A stretch of 64,000 nucleotides of DNA. Origin: Peptoniphilaceae bacterium. GTDB lineage: Bacteria > Bacillota > Clostridia > Tissierellales > Peptoniphilaceae. A program made the translations under genes and the position numbers. Position 1 is the first letter of the stretch; the number at the start of each line of letters is the position of its first letter. Below the pieces are notes generated by a model. The model did no database searches, was not told where the DNA came from, and saw only the letters and a list, made by a program, of their open reading frames with translations. Shown here piece by piece: positions 1-9,301 of this stretch. Where the stretch lies: the NCBI GenBank assembly GCA_902363535.1, contig CABJAE010000001.1, forward strand, positions 127,382 to 191,381, written 5' to 3'.

Positions 1-1239
1 TGTAAGTCCAAGTAATTTTGGAAGTATAAATACAGCAGGCACAAATAAGATGATTTGCCTTAGCATAACTAACAACCCTGCTGATTTTCCATTTCCTACT
101 GCTTGGAAGAATGTGATACACATAATCATAATGCCATAAGTTATAAAAGCACTATAAAATATTCTAAAACCTGGTATTCCTTGAATCAATACTTGACCTT
201 CTAATCCAAATAAGCCTAAAAGTTTTCCAGTAAAGATTAATGACGGAATCCAGAATGTAGCTGCCAAAATAGTTGCATTAATAGTGAAAACTTTGAATAT
301 TTCTTTTACCCTATCATAGTTTTTAGCTCCAAAGTTTGCTCCTATAGCTGGTTGTAAACCTTGACTCATACCCCATAATGGGATAAATGAGAAAGAGAAC
401 ACTCTAAGAGATGCGGCAATAATTGAGCCAGCACTTTCTCCACCATTTGCAAAAGCGGAATTATACAAAAGAGTTTGTTGCAATATGGATAATACTTGAA
501 ACAGCATAGCAGAAACTCCAACTCCGAACATCTCATTATAGATAGCCTTGTTTGCTTTTATGCCTTTTATTTTTACTGTCTTGTTTTTCTTTTTGAAATA
601 ATAAATTGTCATGAGAGTTTGGATAACCTGTGCTATAACGGTAGCGATCGCTGCTCCTTCTATTCCACTATCACCCATTGCTCTCATAAAAATAGGGTCT
701 AGCACAATATTTATCAAAGCACCTGTTCCCATTATTATCATGGCATCTTTCATCAGGCCCTCACCACGAAGTACCATGTTGGAAGCCTGCGTAAAGTTTA
801 CAAACAATGAGCCTATGAAAATAATTTTCATATATCTAACTGCAAGAGTCTGTATATCTGGTGTTGCTCCCATAATAGAAAGCAATTGGTTGGTAAATAC
901 AAGCCCCAGTACAGTAACAATGGCTGATAACAAGACAACCCAAAACAGGAGATTGCTCATTATCTTATCTATTGTTTGCTGATCTTTACGCCCCATAGCT
1001 CTGGACAATATTGATGCTGAACCTACTCCTATTAGAGTGGATATCCCTGAGTTGATATAGGTCATTGGCATAGCTATGCCTACAGCTGTCATAGCCTGTT
1101 GACCTAATATCTGTCCAGCAAATATTCCATCCATTAGAGGGTATAAGCCAATAACCACCATACCGATAATAGCGGGAACAGAAAGTTCTAACATAAGTTT
1201 AAAAGGTTTTTCTTTTAATAATTTATCTTCTTTTTCCAT
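1..1239 (-). CDS. MATE family efflux transporter (partial)
   Basis: A multidrug/toxin extrusion (MATE) exporter of the inner membrane, expected to use an ion gradient. The gene is open at the left edge, so 413 codons are visible and the last part of the protein is missing. The start is the ATG at 1239, preceded by an aggaga ribosome site. The N-terminus (MEKEDKLLKEKPFKLMLELS) is followed by strings of hydrophobic helices and the MATE-like segments AMPMTYINSGISTLIGVGSA and FIPLWGMSQGLQPAIGANFG, which recall the paired N- and C-lobe repeats. It lies 27 bp downstream of the ECF ATPase and is probably the last gene of that operon. It is AT-rich like its neighbours. Substrate cannot be read from sequence. 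Family call is firm. Confidence 0.9.
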   Translation of the reverse strand, partial: MEKEDKLLKEKPFKLMLELSVPAIIGMVVIGLYPLMDGIFAGQILGQQAMTAVGIAMPMTYINSGISTLIGVGSASILSRAMGRKDQQTIDKIMSNLLFWVVLLSAIVTVLGLVFTNQLLSIMGATPDIQTLAVRYMKIIFIGSLFVNFTQASNMVLRGEGLMKDAMIIMGTGALINIVLDPIFMRAMGDSGIEGAAIATVIAQVIQTLMTIYYFKKKNKTVKIKGIKANKAIYNEMFGVGVSAMLFQVLSILQQTLLYNSAFANGGESAGSIIAASLRVFSFSFIPLWGMSQGLQPAIGANFGAKNYDRVKEIFKVFTINATILAATFWIPSLIFTGKLLGLFGLEGQVLIQGIPGFRIFYSAFITYGIMIMCITFFQAVGNGKSAGLLVMLRQIILFVPAVFILPKLLGLT

Positions 1240-1266
1240 TAGATTTCTCCTTAAATTTGAAAGTAA

Positions 1267-2721
1267 TTATTGATTTTGTGTTTTAAAGAAATCATTTAAT
1301 TTGTGGATATTTTCTTCAGTATAGTTTCCTGACCATTCCACTTGTCCGTTTTCCAAAAAAATAAAATAATCACAACACTCCTTTAGTAATTCAGGATCAT
1401 GAGTGATGAGGAAAACAGTTTTATCTTTCATCTGCTTTATACTTTGAGCCACATCTAACATATTATGATAATCCAGACCAGAGGTAGGTTCATCTAATAT
1501 TAGTATGCGACTATTTGAAGCAAGGGCACTAGCTAAAGCTACTCTTTGCTTTTGTCCTCCGGATAGCGACATGGGATGGAACTCTTTTAATTCCAACAAA
1601 TTAAATTGAGCTAAAATCTCATCTACTTGTCCACTTATTTCATCTGAACTAAGGCTAAGTGAAATTTCCTCTTTGACACTTTCTGTAAAGAGTTGGTGAT
1701 TCACATCTTGCATGACCATATAAGAAATCTCAAGCCTTTCTTTGCTATCGTAGCTTTTTCCTTCTAAGTTCATTATCCCTGTTGATTCATCTGCAATACC
1801 ACACAGACAATTGGCAAAGGTAGATTTTCCAGCACCATTTTTCCCAAGAATTCCTATTATATGTTTTCTAGGAAGATCTAGATGATTAATTTCTAATCCA
1901 ACCACTTTATTGTAATATACACAAAAATTCTCAAGTGCTATTTCATTGGTATACTCAATGTCTTTACTCTCAAACTTAGGAATATTAGAAGATCTTAATC
2001 CCATCTCGTGCAACTTCTTGTCTGAAATATCTTTAAATTCCTCAATGCTATAATTCTTGCTAATTCGACCATCTTTCATATAAATAACTCGGTCGACCAA
2101 ATCCATTAAATAAAATAACCTATGTTCAGCTATGATAATCGTTTTGCCTTGTTGTTTCCAATATTTAAGTATATTTTTTAAATCATCAATGCTTTCAATG
2201 TCTAAATTTGATGAAGGTTCATCTAAAACTAAAATAGGGGCTTCCATCACAGCTGTAGATGCACAAGCAATTTTTTGCTTTTCACCACCTGATAAATTAA
2301 ATAGATTCCTATCTAACAGTTCATGAATGTTTAATGCATAAGCTACCTTTCCTATCCTGTCACGCATCTCCATTCTATCAACACCCATATTCTCAAGTCC
2401 AAAAGCTATTTCACTTGTAGAATCCACATTAAAAAATTGTGATTTTGGGTTTTGAAATACAGAGCCGACAATCTTTGAAAGTGATTGAATACTAGTTTGT
2501 CCTACTTTTTCTCCATTGATCTCCACTTCACCTTGTAAATCTCCCGTATAATATTCAGGGGAAAGGCCGTTAATTAGTCTCGTTAGAGTAGTTTTTCCAC
2601 ATCCAGACTCACCTGTTAGTAGTATAAATTCTCCTTCTTCAATGGATAAACTTATATTAAAAACGCCAACTTGTCTTTCTTTGCTCTTATAGGTAAAGCT
2701 AGCATTGTTAAATTTTATCAT
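1267..2721 (-). CDS. ECF-type ABC transporter ATPase, two fused ATP-binding domains
   Basis: Energy-coupling ATPase of an ECF vitamin/metal-type importer with both nucleotide-binding domains in one chain (484 aa), equivalent to EcfA1 plus EcfA2. Domain 1 has Walker A GESGCGKT and signature LSGGEKQK; domain 2 has GKNGAGKS and LSGGQKQR. Both Walker B stretches (ILVLDEP, ILILDEP) are intact, so both sites look catalytic. I chose the ATG at 2721 because a gggggaaag ribosome site sits just upstream; an in-frame ATG at 2748 would overlap the preceding gene. It follows the EcfT-like gene and an MptD-like S component, so the three probably form one transporter. The substrate is unknown. Confidence 0.88.
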   Translation of the reverse strand: MIKFNNASFTYKSKERQVGVFNISLSIEEGEFILLTGESGCGKTTLTRLINGLSPEYYTGDLQGEVEINGEKVGQTSIQSLSKIVGSVFQNPKSQFFNVDSTSEIAFGLENMGVDRMEMRDRIGKVAYALNIHELLDRNLFNLSGGEKQKIACASTAVMEAPILVLDEPSSNLDIESIDDLKNILKYWKQQGKTIIIAEHRLFYLMDLVDRVIYMKDGRISKNYSIEEFKDISDKKLHEMGLRSSNIPKFESKDIEYTNEIALENFCVYYNKVVGLEINHLDLPRKHIIGILGKNGAGKSTFANCLCGIADESTGIMNLEGKSYDSKERLEISYMVMQDVNHQLFTESVKEEISLSLSSDEISGQVDEILAQFNLLELKEFHPMSLSGGQKQRVALASALASNSRILILDEPTSGLDYHNMLDVAQSIKQMKDKTVFLITHDPELLKECCDYFIFLENGQVEWSGNYTEENIHKLNDFFKTQNQ

Positions 2722-2732
2722 CTCTTTCCCCC

Positions 2733-3458
2733 TCATACTAAAGCCCAAACTAGCAATCCTATCATCAATAGAAAAATCAAAAAATCATATTTTCTAAATT
2801 TAACCTCAACAAGGCTCGTTCTGCCTTGAACATTATCTAATCCTCTTGTTAATGCTGATGCGGAAAGTTCATCACCTATTTTGACAACAGAAAACAGTAG
2901 TGGGATAATTCTGTACTCTAAAAATAGTGATGGATTGGCTTTTGTTTTTTTACTATTAAATCGTATCCCCCTCATTCGCATAGCATTTGATATTGCCTGA
3001 TTTTCTTCATTTAGAGTAGGTATGAAACGAAATACTACAGAAACAGGAATAATAAACGCCTCTGGTATCTTCCATTTTTCGAGAGCTGATATAAATTCAT
3101 TTGGTTTGGTGGAACTAATCGTATAGTATCCCATCATGAAAATAGGAAAAAGCCTTATGACTAATGAGTTGAGCAATACATTAATCATGTTTAATATGGA
3201 TGGTAATTCATACATATTTTTAGTTTTGCTTGAAATAACAGCCAAAACAAATAAAATTCCATATATGGTTGCAGTTTTGTAATTTTTATTAGATACAAGC
3301 AAGAATATAGCGATAGAAACTATCGCTATATCTATACCTATATTGTCATAGACAAAAAACATTATAGTGCTAATGAATACCATGAATAATATTTTTGTTC
3401 TCGGATCTAAATAAAAGCCTCTCTTTACTGGGGGAATATAAGTTTTGTAAGCCTCCAT
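2733..3458 (-). CDS. ECF transporter transmembrane (T) component
   Basis: EcfT/CbiQ-like membrane protein of 241 aa, the scaffold that links the S component to the ATPases. Five or six hydrophobic helices are visible, with the cytoplasmic coupling segment carrying ALTRGLDN, matching the Ala-Arg-Gly coupling motif family that contacts the ATPase grooves, and a second segment around SNAMRMRG. The start at 3458 shares its last base region with the stop of the MptD-like gene, typical of translational coupling. The context (S component upstream, fused ATPase downstream) supports the role. Substrate is set by the S component and stays unknown. Confidence 0.85.
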   Translation of the reverse strand: MEAYKTYIPPVKRGFYLDPRTKILFMVFISTIMFFVYDNIGIDIAIVSIAIFLLVSNKNYKTATIYGILFVLAVISSKTKNMYELPSILNMINVLLNSLVIRLFPIFMMGYYTISSTKPNEFISALEKWKIPEAFIIPVSVVFRFIPTLNEENQAISNAMRMRGIRFNSKKTKANPSLFLEYRIIPLLFSVVKIGDELSASALTRGLDNVQGRTSLVEVKFRKYDFLIFLLMIGLLVWALV

Positions 3459-4039
3459 TAAGCAATTCCAGTTCTTTCAAAGTGTTTTTTCAACATTTTC
3501 TTTCCTATATTAGCACCTATCACCGCTCCAACAAACATGATGCCAATTGCAGCAATTCCCATCCATGGTGGCATATATTTCGCTAAATCGGTCGCAAATT
3601 GCTCTCCCATTTGTTGTTTTACTCCTTCCATATAGGTATCTGCCATAACCCACATTGGCATCTGACAGCCTAACTCGGCACATGAAAACAACCAGAATCC
3701 TATTGTATTAACTTTAAAACTTTTATACTTTTTAGTATTCATAACTACATCAGCAATAATTGCCATTGGAATATACACGACTGGTGCTAGCCAAGTGTAA
3801 CCCATAAAATACCAAAATACTCCTAAAATGATTCCCATTAGAGATACCATTCCAAACTTTTCTACCTTGGTTAGAAATAGCATAAATGGAATACCTGTTA
3901 ATATTGGGGTCAATATAAATATGGTGGGATAAAGTATTGGCACCGCCCCTATCATTCCTGTTACGAAAAATATGACTAAGTAAATAGCCGTATAAATTCC
4001 TACGTTAATTAAATCCTTTGCTGTTAATCGATTCTTCAT
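3458..4039 (-). CDS. MptD-family putative ECF S component
   Basis: Hydrophobic 193-aa protein of the MptD (Trep_Strep) family, thought to be the substrate-binding S component of an ECF importer. The start MKNRLTAKDLINVGIYTAIY, a short cytoplasmic head followed by helices, is typical of the family, and PPWMGIAAIGIMFVGAVIGA is a late helix. An aaggagg ribosome site lies six bases before the ATG at 4039. The upstream ABC gene does not stop until 4005, so the two overlap by 35 bp. Ligand is not known for this family to my knowledge; the neighbourhood of two exporter-fold ABC proteins hints at a chelate or peptide-like molecule, which is only inference. Confidence 0.82.
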   Translation of the reverse strand: MKNRLTAKDLINVGIYTAIYLVIFFVTGMIGAVPILYPTIFILTPILTGIPFMLFLTKVEKFGMVSLMGIILGVFWYFMGYTWLAPVVYIPMAIIADVVMNTKKYKSFKVNTIGFWLFSCAELGCQMPMWVMADTYMEGVKQQMGEQFATDLAKYMPPWMGIAAIGIMFVGAVIGANIGKKMLKKHFERTGIA

Positions 4040-5789
4040 TGAAATCCTCCTTATTATGTTTAATCTTCCAGCTTTCTGTTCCTTCTCTTGCTTCTATAAA
4101 TTTTTTATAAGTGCCTTCTTTTCTAATTAAATCTTCATGCTTTCCATTCTCCTCAATTATCCCGTCTCGCAAAACAATAATTTGATCTGCATTTCGAATC
4201 GTTTTTAATCGATGGGCGATCATAATCACGGTTTTGTCCTTCGTTAAACTTTCCATGGCGTTCTGAAGCTTATCCTCATTTTCAGGGTCTACATTGGCCG
4301 TTGCTTCATCAAAAATAATGATGGGTGCATCTTTTATCATGGCTCTGGCAATAGATATTCTTTGTTTTTCTCCGCCTGAAAGAGAGGTGCCACCTTCGCC
4401 TATGATGGTTTGATAGCCTTCCGGCAAATTCATAATAAAGTCATGGCATTGAGCCTTTTTTGCTACTTCTATGACTTCTTCCTTCTTAGCTTGTGGTTTG
4501 CCAAATTTTATATTATTTTCGATGGTATCTTGGAAAAGATAAACATTTTGGAATACGGTGCTAATTAAATCCATTAAGGATTCAAGCGTGTAGTTTTTAA
4601 TATTGACATCTCCAATCGATATGCTGCCTTGATCCACGTCCCAAAATCTAGAAATAAGCGAACACATGGTGCTCTTACCAGATCCACTTGGTCCAATAAT
4701 GGCTGTCATAGCCTTTTCCGGAATATGAACGGAAACCTCCCTTAAAATAGGTATTTTATCATAAGAAAAGCTAACATTATTGAATTCAATATCTGTATGA
4801 TGAGGCGTAATCTTCTGGCCCTCAATATCCATCTGAGGCATATTTTCTGTTGTTTCTACTTGTTCTATAGAACTTGTTGCAACTCTTAATGTCGCCATGG
4901 CGGATCCTGCGGATTGAATACTTGCAAACACCAGGAATGACATGATGATACACATAATTGCTTTCAATAAATCCATGGTGCCATTGATATAAAAATAAAG
5001 TGAAAGGACAATCATGGCAACACTGGAAATTCTTAAAACGAGCTCTTGCCCGATGGTATAGGGTGTAAATAATTTCTCCAAGGCTAGATTGGCTGAGCGA
5101 CTTTCTTCTAGTGCCGAGCGTACGGTTTGGTCTCCTTTTCCTGTTAAATTAAAGGATTTAATGATCGGCATTCCCTGGATATATTCCAAGATCGTTTCTA
5201 CTAAAAGAGATTGTGCCTCTTGCCTTTTTGGAGCAAGTGTCCTCGACTTTTTTTCCATGACAGAAGTAATATATAGATATAAAACCGTTCCTGCTATAAC
5301 AATCAGCCCATTTCTCCACTCGAAAAATAAAATCATCAGGGTGAACACAAATGAGTTAATGAAGCCACTCATCATAACAACTAAAACCATAGGAGCTGTA
5401 TTCTCAACGTCATCTAGAACAGTTGTTAAAACACCAGTCACTTTTCCAATATTATTTTCATTAAAGAATCCCATTGGAACCGTCTTCAGCATTTTTCCTA
5501 TACTTATTCTTCGATTAGCTACCATAAAATACCCAGCATGCGTTTGATCTAATTGAGCAAAATAGTTGGCAGAAGACCTTCCGACAATACTTACCAACAG
5601 CATAAGAAAAACCTTCAGTGCTATAAAGGAATTAAAATCTTTTGTCACCAAGGCTTGAAGCACAAAGTAAATGGCTCCTATTTGCAACATATTGAAGATG
5701 GCATACACAAATTCAAAAATAACAGACTTGTTTAAATTTATTCGTTCCTTATCTGCAAATGCCCATATCTTTCGAAGTCCACTTAACAT
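4005..5789 (-). CDS. ABC transporter, fused permease and ATPase (second half-transporter)
   Basis: Exporter-fold ABC half-transporter of 594 aa: an N-terminal six-helix membrane domain (about residues 1-320) and a C-terminal ATPase with Walker A GPSGSGKST, signature LSGGEKQR, Walker B IIIFDEATANVD and switch His in IAHRLKT. A strong aaggaggtgg site precedes the ATG at 5789, and the stop of the previous gene is one base away. It almost certainly pairs with the 577-aa gene before it as a heterodimer. Such pairs resemble YbtPQ/IrtAB, exporter-fold proteins that import siderophores, but ordinary drug or peptide exporters look alike, so direction of transport is open. Both ATP sites look intact. 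Confidence 0.88.
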   Translation of the reverse strand: MLSGLRKIWAFADKERINLNKSVIFEFVYAIFNMLQIGAIYFVLQALVTKDFNSFIALKVFLMLLVSIVGRSSANYFAQLDQTHAGYFMVANRRISIGKMLKTVPMGFFNENNIGKVTGVLTTVLDDVENTAPMVLVVMMSGFINSFVFTLMILFFEWRNGLIVIAGTVLYLYITSVMEKKSRTLAPKRQEAQSLLVETILEYIQGMPIIKSFNLTGKGDQTVRSALEESRSANLALEKLFTPYTIGQELVLRISSVAMIVLSLYFYINGTMDLLKAIMCIIMSFLVFASIQSAGSAMATLRVATSSIEQVETTENMPQMDIEGQKITPHHTDIEFNNVSFSYDKIPILREVSVHIPEKAMTAIIGPSGSGKSTMCSLISRFWDVDQGSISIGDVNIKNYTLESLMDLISTVFQNVYLFQDTIENNIKFGKPQAKKEEVIEVAKKAQCHDFIMNLPEGYQTIIGEGGTSLSGGEKQRISIARAMIKDAPIIIFDEATANVDPENEDKLQNAMESLTKDKTVIMIAHRLKTIRNADQIIVLRDGIIEENGKHEDLIRKEGTYKKFIEAREGTESWKIKHNKEDFNEESINSKGFN

Positions 5790-7523
5790 CTAAGCCACCT
5801 CCTTTCCACCGATATGTGCTTCCCACATGGCTTGATAAAGTTTATTTTCTTTAAGAAGTTCTTCATGATTGCCACTTGCTACAAGTTTGCCATGATCAAT
5901 GAGATAAATCTGGTCTGCATTGGTTATTGTTGATAACCTATGAGCAATCATAATGATAGTTTTTCCCTGAATAAGCTTATTAATTGCATTTTGTAAAACT
6001 TGCTCATTTTCAGGATCAATATAAGCCGTCGCTTCATCTAATATGATAATTGGAGCATCTTTTATCATGGCTCTAGCAATGGTGATCCTCTGTTTTTCAC
6101 CGCCTGATAAATGGTTTCCTCCACTCCCTACTTTGGTCTGATATCCATGCTCTAAAGACATAATAAAATCATGACAACCAGAAGCTTTGGCAATTTCAAT
6201 CACTTCTTCATCGCTAGCCGAAGGCTTGCCCATTCGAATATTTTCCATGATTGTATCGTTAAAAAGGAAAATATCCTGCGAAACAAAAGAAACTAAGTTA
6301 TAGAGTTGTTCAAGTGGAATATTGAGTAAATTAACTCCACCAATCGATATTTCTCCCTGTTCTACGTCCCAGAAACCAGCAATTAACTTGGCAATGGTTG
6401 ACTTTCCTGAGCCACTTGCCCCAACAAAGGCATTTAAACTTCGCTCTTGAATTTCCATATCGATTCCTTTAATAACTTCTTCTCCCGATTCATAGGAGAA
6501 ATGGAGATTCCTGATAGCAATGTCATGATTTTTAAAATGAACTCTTTTTCTACGATGAACTTGTTCTGTCCCATTTAAGACTTCATCAATTCGTCCGACG
6601 GTTGTTCCTGTTTGAGCTAAGGCATCGACAAAGTTAATAGCCGCTAGTAAAGGACCGGCTATACCAAAGGAAAGGATGATGGTCGTAATAAAGGTTGACA
6701 TCTCTAAACTTCCATTAATAAACATAAGCCAACCAACAGGTAATACCGTAATCAAAGTGGTTGGTGAAATGTTCTTGGATAAGGACACCGGTATTTGACA
6801 TTTTTTCATCCAATGATAATAAAATGAAGCATTAGCTATCACTTTATCGGTGAATTTCCCATAGGATTTTTCGCCTTGATTAAAAGTTTTAATCACTTCA
6901 ATTCCGCCAACATACTCAACAATGGCTTTATTCATTTCGGTATTGCTCGCAACCGATTTACTATAATCTTCTGCATAATCTTTCATAATTAATGACATAA
7001 AAAACATACCTGCCGGAATTGAAACGAGTGACAATAAAGCCATTCTCCAATCTAAAATTAATAGATAGATGAAGATGGATACAGGCCCTAAAATATTCGC
7101 CGTCATCTCAGGCAATAAGTGAGCCAAAGGTCGTTCCATTTTTTCTACTTGATCAACAATGGTTGTCTTTAAATCACCACTATGGGTATCAATAATCGTA
7201 CCAAGAGGCATTCTAGGCAGCTTTTCCAAGAGCATGATTCGTACATTCCTTAGAACAGAGAAAGTTGCTTTATGGGACTCTGCCAAGGCCTTGGCATAAA
7301 AAATTGGTTTTAAGCAATAACCAATCAAGATTAGAAAACACCAAGGTAGGTAGAAGGAAAAATCTTTATTTCCAGCAAACAAACCATAAACAATTTTGCT
7401 CACGCCAAAATAAGGCAACATACCTAAAAGAACCCCAGTAACCGCCAAGAAAATGGAAAGCTTGAGACCTTTATGTTCTTCTTCTGCCAGCTGCCATAGA
7501 CGTTTCATATAATTATTTTTCAA
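5790..7523 (-). CDS. ABC transporter, fused permease and ATPase (first half-transporter)
   Basis: Exporter-fold half-transporter of 577 aa, partner of the next gene. Membrane domain first, then an ATPase with Walker A GASGSGKST, signature LSGGEKQR, Walker B IIILDEATAYID and IAHRLST. I place the start at the TTG at 7523: a perfect GGAGG lies six bases upstream (7530-7534), while the next in-frame ATG (7508) is 21 bases from it. With this start the gene overlaps the end of the TetR gene by 11 bp. The protein begins LKNNYMKRLWQLAEEEHKG, and residues from MKRLW onward are clearly related to the broken fragment at 8363-8665. Confidence 0.88.
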   Translation of the reverse strand: MKNNYMKRLWQLAEEEHKGLKLSIFLAVTGVLLGMLPYFGVSKIVYGLFAGNKDFSFYLPWCFLILIGYCLKPIFYAKALAESHKATFSVLRNVRIMLLEKLPRMPLGTIIDTHSGDLKTTIVDQVEKMERPLAHLLPEMTANILGPVSIFIYLLILDWRMALLSLVSIPAGMFFMSLIMKDYAEDYSKSVASNTEMNKAIVEYVGGIEVIKTFNQGEKSYGKFTDKVIANASFYYHWMKKCQIPVSLSKNISPTTLITVLPVGWLMFINGSLEMSTFITTIILSFGIAGPLLAAINFVDALAQTGTTVGRIDEVLNGTEQVHRRKRVHFKNHDIAIRNLHFSYESGEEVIKGIDMEIQERSLNAFVGASGSGKSTIAKLIAGFWDVEQGEISIGGVNLLNIPLEQLYNLVSFVSQDIFLFNDTIMENIRMGKPSASDEEVIEIAKASGCHDFIMSLEHGYQTKVGSGGNHLSGGEKQRITIARAMIKDAPIIILDEATAYIDPENEQVLQNAINKLIQGKTIIMIAHRLSTITNADQIYLIDHGKLVASGNHEELLKENKLYQAMWEAHIGGKEVA

Positions 7524-8127
7524 TGGAAGCCTCCTTTCCTTTTTTCTCAATTTTTGCAAAATAACTTTCTAACATAAGAAGCAAATACTCTCTATTTTTT
7601 AGATAATTCTCTCTTGCATTTAAAATTTCACATCCCAATAAACTTGAATTAATAATGTTCGTCAGAAAATCAAATTCTTCCTCCGTTGGTGGTATATAGT
7701 TTAACTTCCTTAAAAGTTGACTAAATTCTTGTATCGTCATTGCTTTTAATTTTTTATATAGCTTATTAAGTTTTACATCATTTTTTATTTCGCACAAAAA
7801 CATGACATATACAGGAATATATTTATTATCTGCTATCATTTTATCTACCCATATCTCTGCCATAATCTGTGGATTGATTGTATTTCCAAAGCTTTCAACA
7901 GTCTTTTGAATACTTTTCCCTCTTAAGACACTTCCATCTTTCATAATGTCATATAGAATTTCATAGGTGGAAGAATAATGATGATATAATCCTCCTGCCG
8001 ATAAACCACTTGCTTCTCTAATTTCATCCATCGTCGTGTTCTTAAAACCTTGCGATAAGAACAAATCTAGGGCATAATTCTGAATTTGCTTTTTTCTTTC
8101 TTCCTTGTTCATCCTAACCCTAGACAT
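7513..8127 (-). CDS. TetR/AcrR family transcriptional regulator
   Basis: 204-aa TetR-type repressor, presumably of its own operon. The helix-turn-helix is in the first 60 residues, with the family pattern TTMDEIREASGLSAGGLYHH. The rest is a helical ligand-binding domain without a recognisable ligand signature. Start chosen at the ATG at 8127 because an aaggag site lies nine bases upstream; a GTG at 8148 would include that site in the coding part. It is the first gene of the TetR-ABC-ABC-MptD-EcfT-EcfA-MATE operon, so its ligand is probably the transported compound. A promoter and a palindrome lie just upstream. Confidence 0.88.
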   Translation of the reverse strand: MSRVRMNKEERKKQIQNYALDLFLSQGFKNTTMDEIREASGLSAGGLYHHYSSTYEILYDIMKDGSVLRGKSIQKTVESFGNTINPQIMAEIWVDKMIADNKYIPVYVMFLCEIKNDVKLNKLYKKLKAMTIQEFSQLLRKLNYIPPTEEEFDFLTNIINSSLLGCEILNARENYLKNREYLLLMLESYFAKIEKKGKEASIEK

Positions 8128-8159
8128 GGAACATCTCTCCTTCTTCACTTTTATATACC

Positions 8160-8207
8160 GAGAGCTCTCTCTGTATGCATGTTACTCTTCTCTAACTATT
8201 TTGTCAA
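8160..8207 (-). promoter_or_regulatory. Promoter and likely TetR operator of the transporter operon
   Basis: On the minus strand a perfect -35 TTGACA (8202-8207) is followed after 17 bp by a -10-like TAACAT (8179-8184). Just downstream is the palindrome GAGAGCTCTC (8160-8169), which extends imperfectly to about 22 bp. The position between the -10 and the start codon fits an autoregulatory TetR operator. The promoter is seen directly; its link to the regulator is inference. Confidence 0.65.
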
Positions 8208-8362
8208 GAACTATTATCAGTATCAGTTGCTGTTATATACGCTCCCAAGAGATTGCAACATCTCACTTAAGTCGACTCTTATATGAAATTCATTCGCTAT
8301 TAAAGTCTTTTAGTACCATAACCTTTTATGAAGTTCCAATAAGCTAATAATAAAAAATTGTT

Positions 8363-8665
8363 TTATACCAAAGGCATCTTTGGTAATTTATCAAGCATTC
8401 TTAAACGAATATCTTTCAGTACGCTAAAAGTAGCTTTTTGAGATACAGATAATGCCAGAAAATATAAGATTGATTTCAAAATATACGATAACAAACCTAT
8501 TCCAAGCCAAAGCAAATAAACCTTACTCTCTTCAATTCCATTTAATAAATTAACTAAAATACGACTTACGCCAATATACGGAACAATTCCCGCTATAACA
8601 CCCATACTTGATATAAATACAGATGATTTCAATTTTGAATGTTCCTTATACGCAAGCTCCCACAA
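8363..8665 (-). pseudogene. Remnant of an ABC half-transporter (N-terminal fragment)
   Basis: About 100 residues resembling the start of the ABC protein at 5790-7523: WELAYKEHSKLKSSVFISSM aligns with WQLAEEEHKGLKLSIFLAVT, and KATFSVLKDIRLRMLDKLPK with KATFSVLRNVRIMLLEKLPR. It ends right after the PLV that corresponds to PLGTI, where the family has about 480 more residues. Upstream, an ATG with a ggaggtg site runs only seven codons in another frame, so the head carries a frameshift as well. It is a decayed paralogue, not an active gene. Confidence 0.8.
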
Positions 8666-8743
8666 TATTACAGCAGGATTTTTTCTTTCATTTCAGCACC
8701 TCCATATATAAATAACTTTGTTCGCTAACTTAGTTATCATCAA

Positions 8744-8773
8744 GTTGAAAAAATAAAGGCTTAAAAAGCCTTT
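8744..8773 (-). terminator. Rho-independent terminator after truncated TetR gene
   Basis: Perfect 8-bp stem AAAGGCTT/AAGCCTTT (8755-8762 with 8766-8773), a 3-base loop, and on the minus strand a following ATTTTTTC run. It sits about 60 bp past the stop of the TetR fragment at 8834. Confidence 0.75.
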
Positions 8774-8833
8774 GCCCTTATATTTAAAAACCTCGTAGTT
8801 TTTCCCATCCATCATAAAAAACTTTGAAATAAT

Positions 8834-9301
8834 TCAAGTGTTTGTTTTAACTTCTTCTTCAGTATTAGAATGTATCACAATTTCACATAAAGCATTAATA
8901 TAAGCATGGTTTAACAAATGCATTGCTTCTTTAGGGATTTCTGCTTTTATATTCTTTTTCTTTGATATAAGTTGAAATGCTTTATGCCTGTTTATATCTT
9001 CCTTTTCTACAAGAAGTTCTATAAAATTGTCATATTTCATTCCATATGCTTTGTATATCAAAAGATTAAATAATTCTTCCTTACTAAACGTATAGAGTGT
9101 AGATTCAATTGAACCCTCAAAATTGATTTCTGCTAAATCTCGTCCATAATTTTTTTCTATATCTCGAAAAGATTCATCTTCGATCTTATCATAAAAACCT
9201 GAAAGTTCTTTTGGCAATGGTGCAACCAAACTGATAAATAAATCTTCTTTATCATTAAAATGTCTATAAAAAGCTCCCGTAGTAACTGGAGTGACCCCCA
9301 T
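8834..9301 (-). pseudogene. TetR family regulator cut at its N-terminus by an IS
   Basis: The visible 155 codons carry the last part of a TetR helix-turn-helix (TPVTTGAFYRHFNDKEDLF) and the ligand domain. The first two helices are missing. The break coincides with the end of an IS3-family element (9292), and the first three codons MGV come from the IS end itself: its TGACCCCCAT gives an ATG on the minus strand that is in frame with the regulator. No matching N-terminal part is seen on the other side of the IS, so adjacent DNA has been lost. A shortened protein could still be made but would lack a full DNA-binding domain. Confidence 0.8.

Noticed and set aside
8231..8260. GAGATTGCAACATCTC near-palindrome as an operator
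   Set aside because: Imperfect and upstream of the -35; the GAGAGCTCTC site downstream of the -10 is a better candidate.
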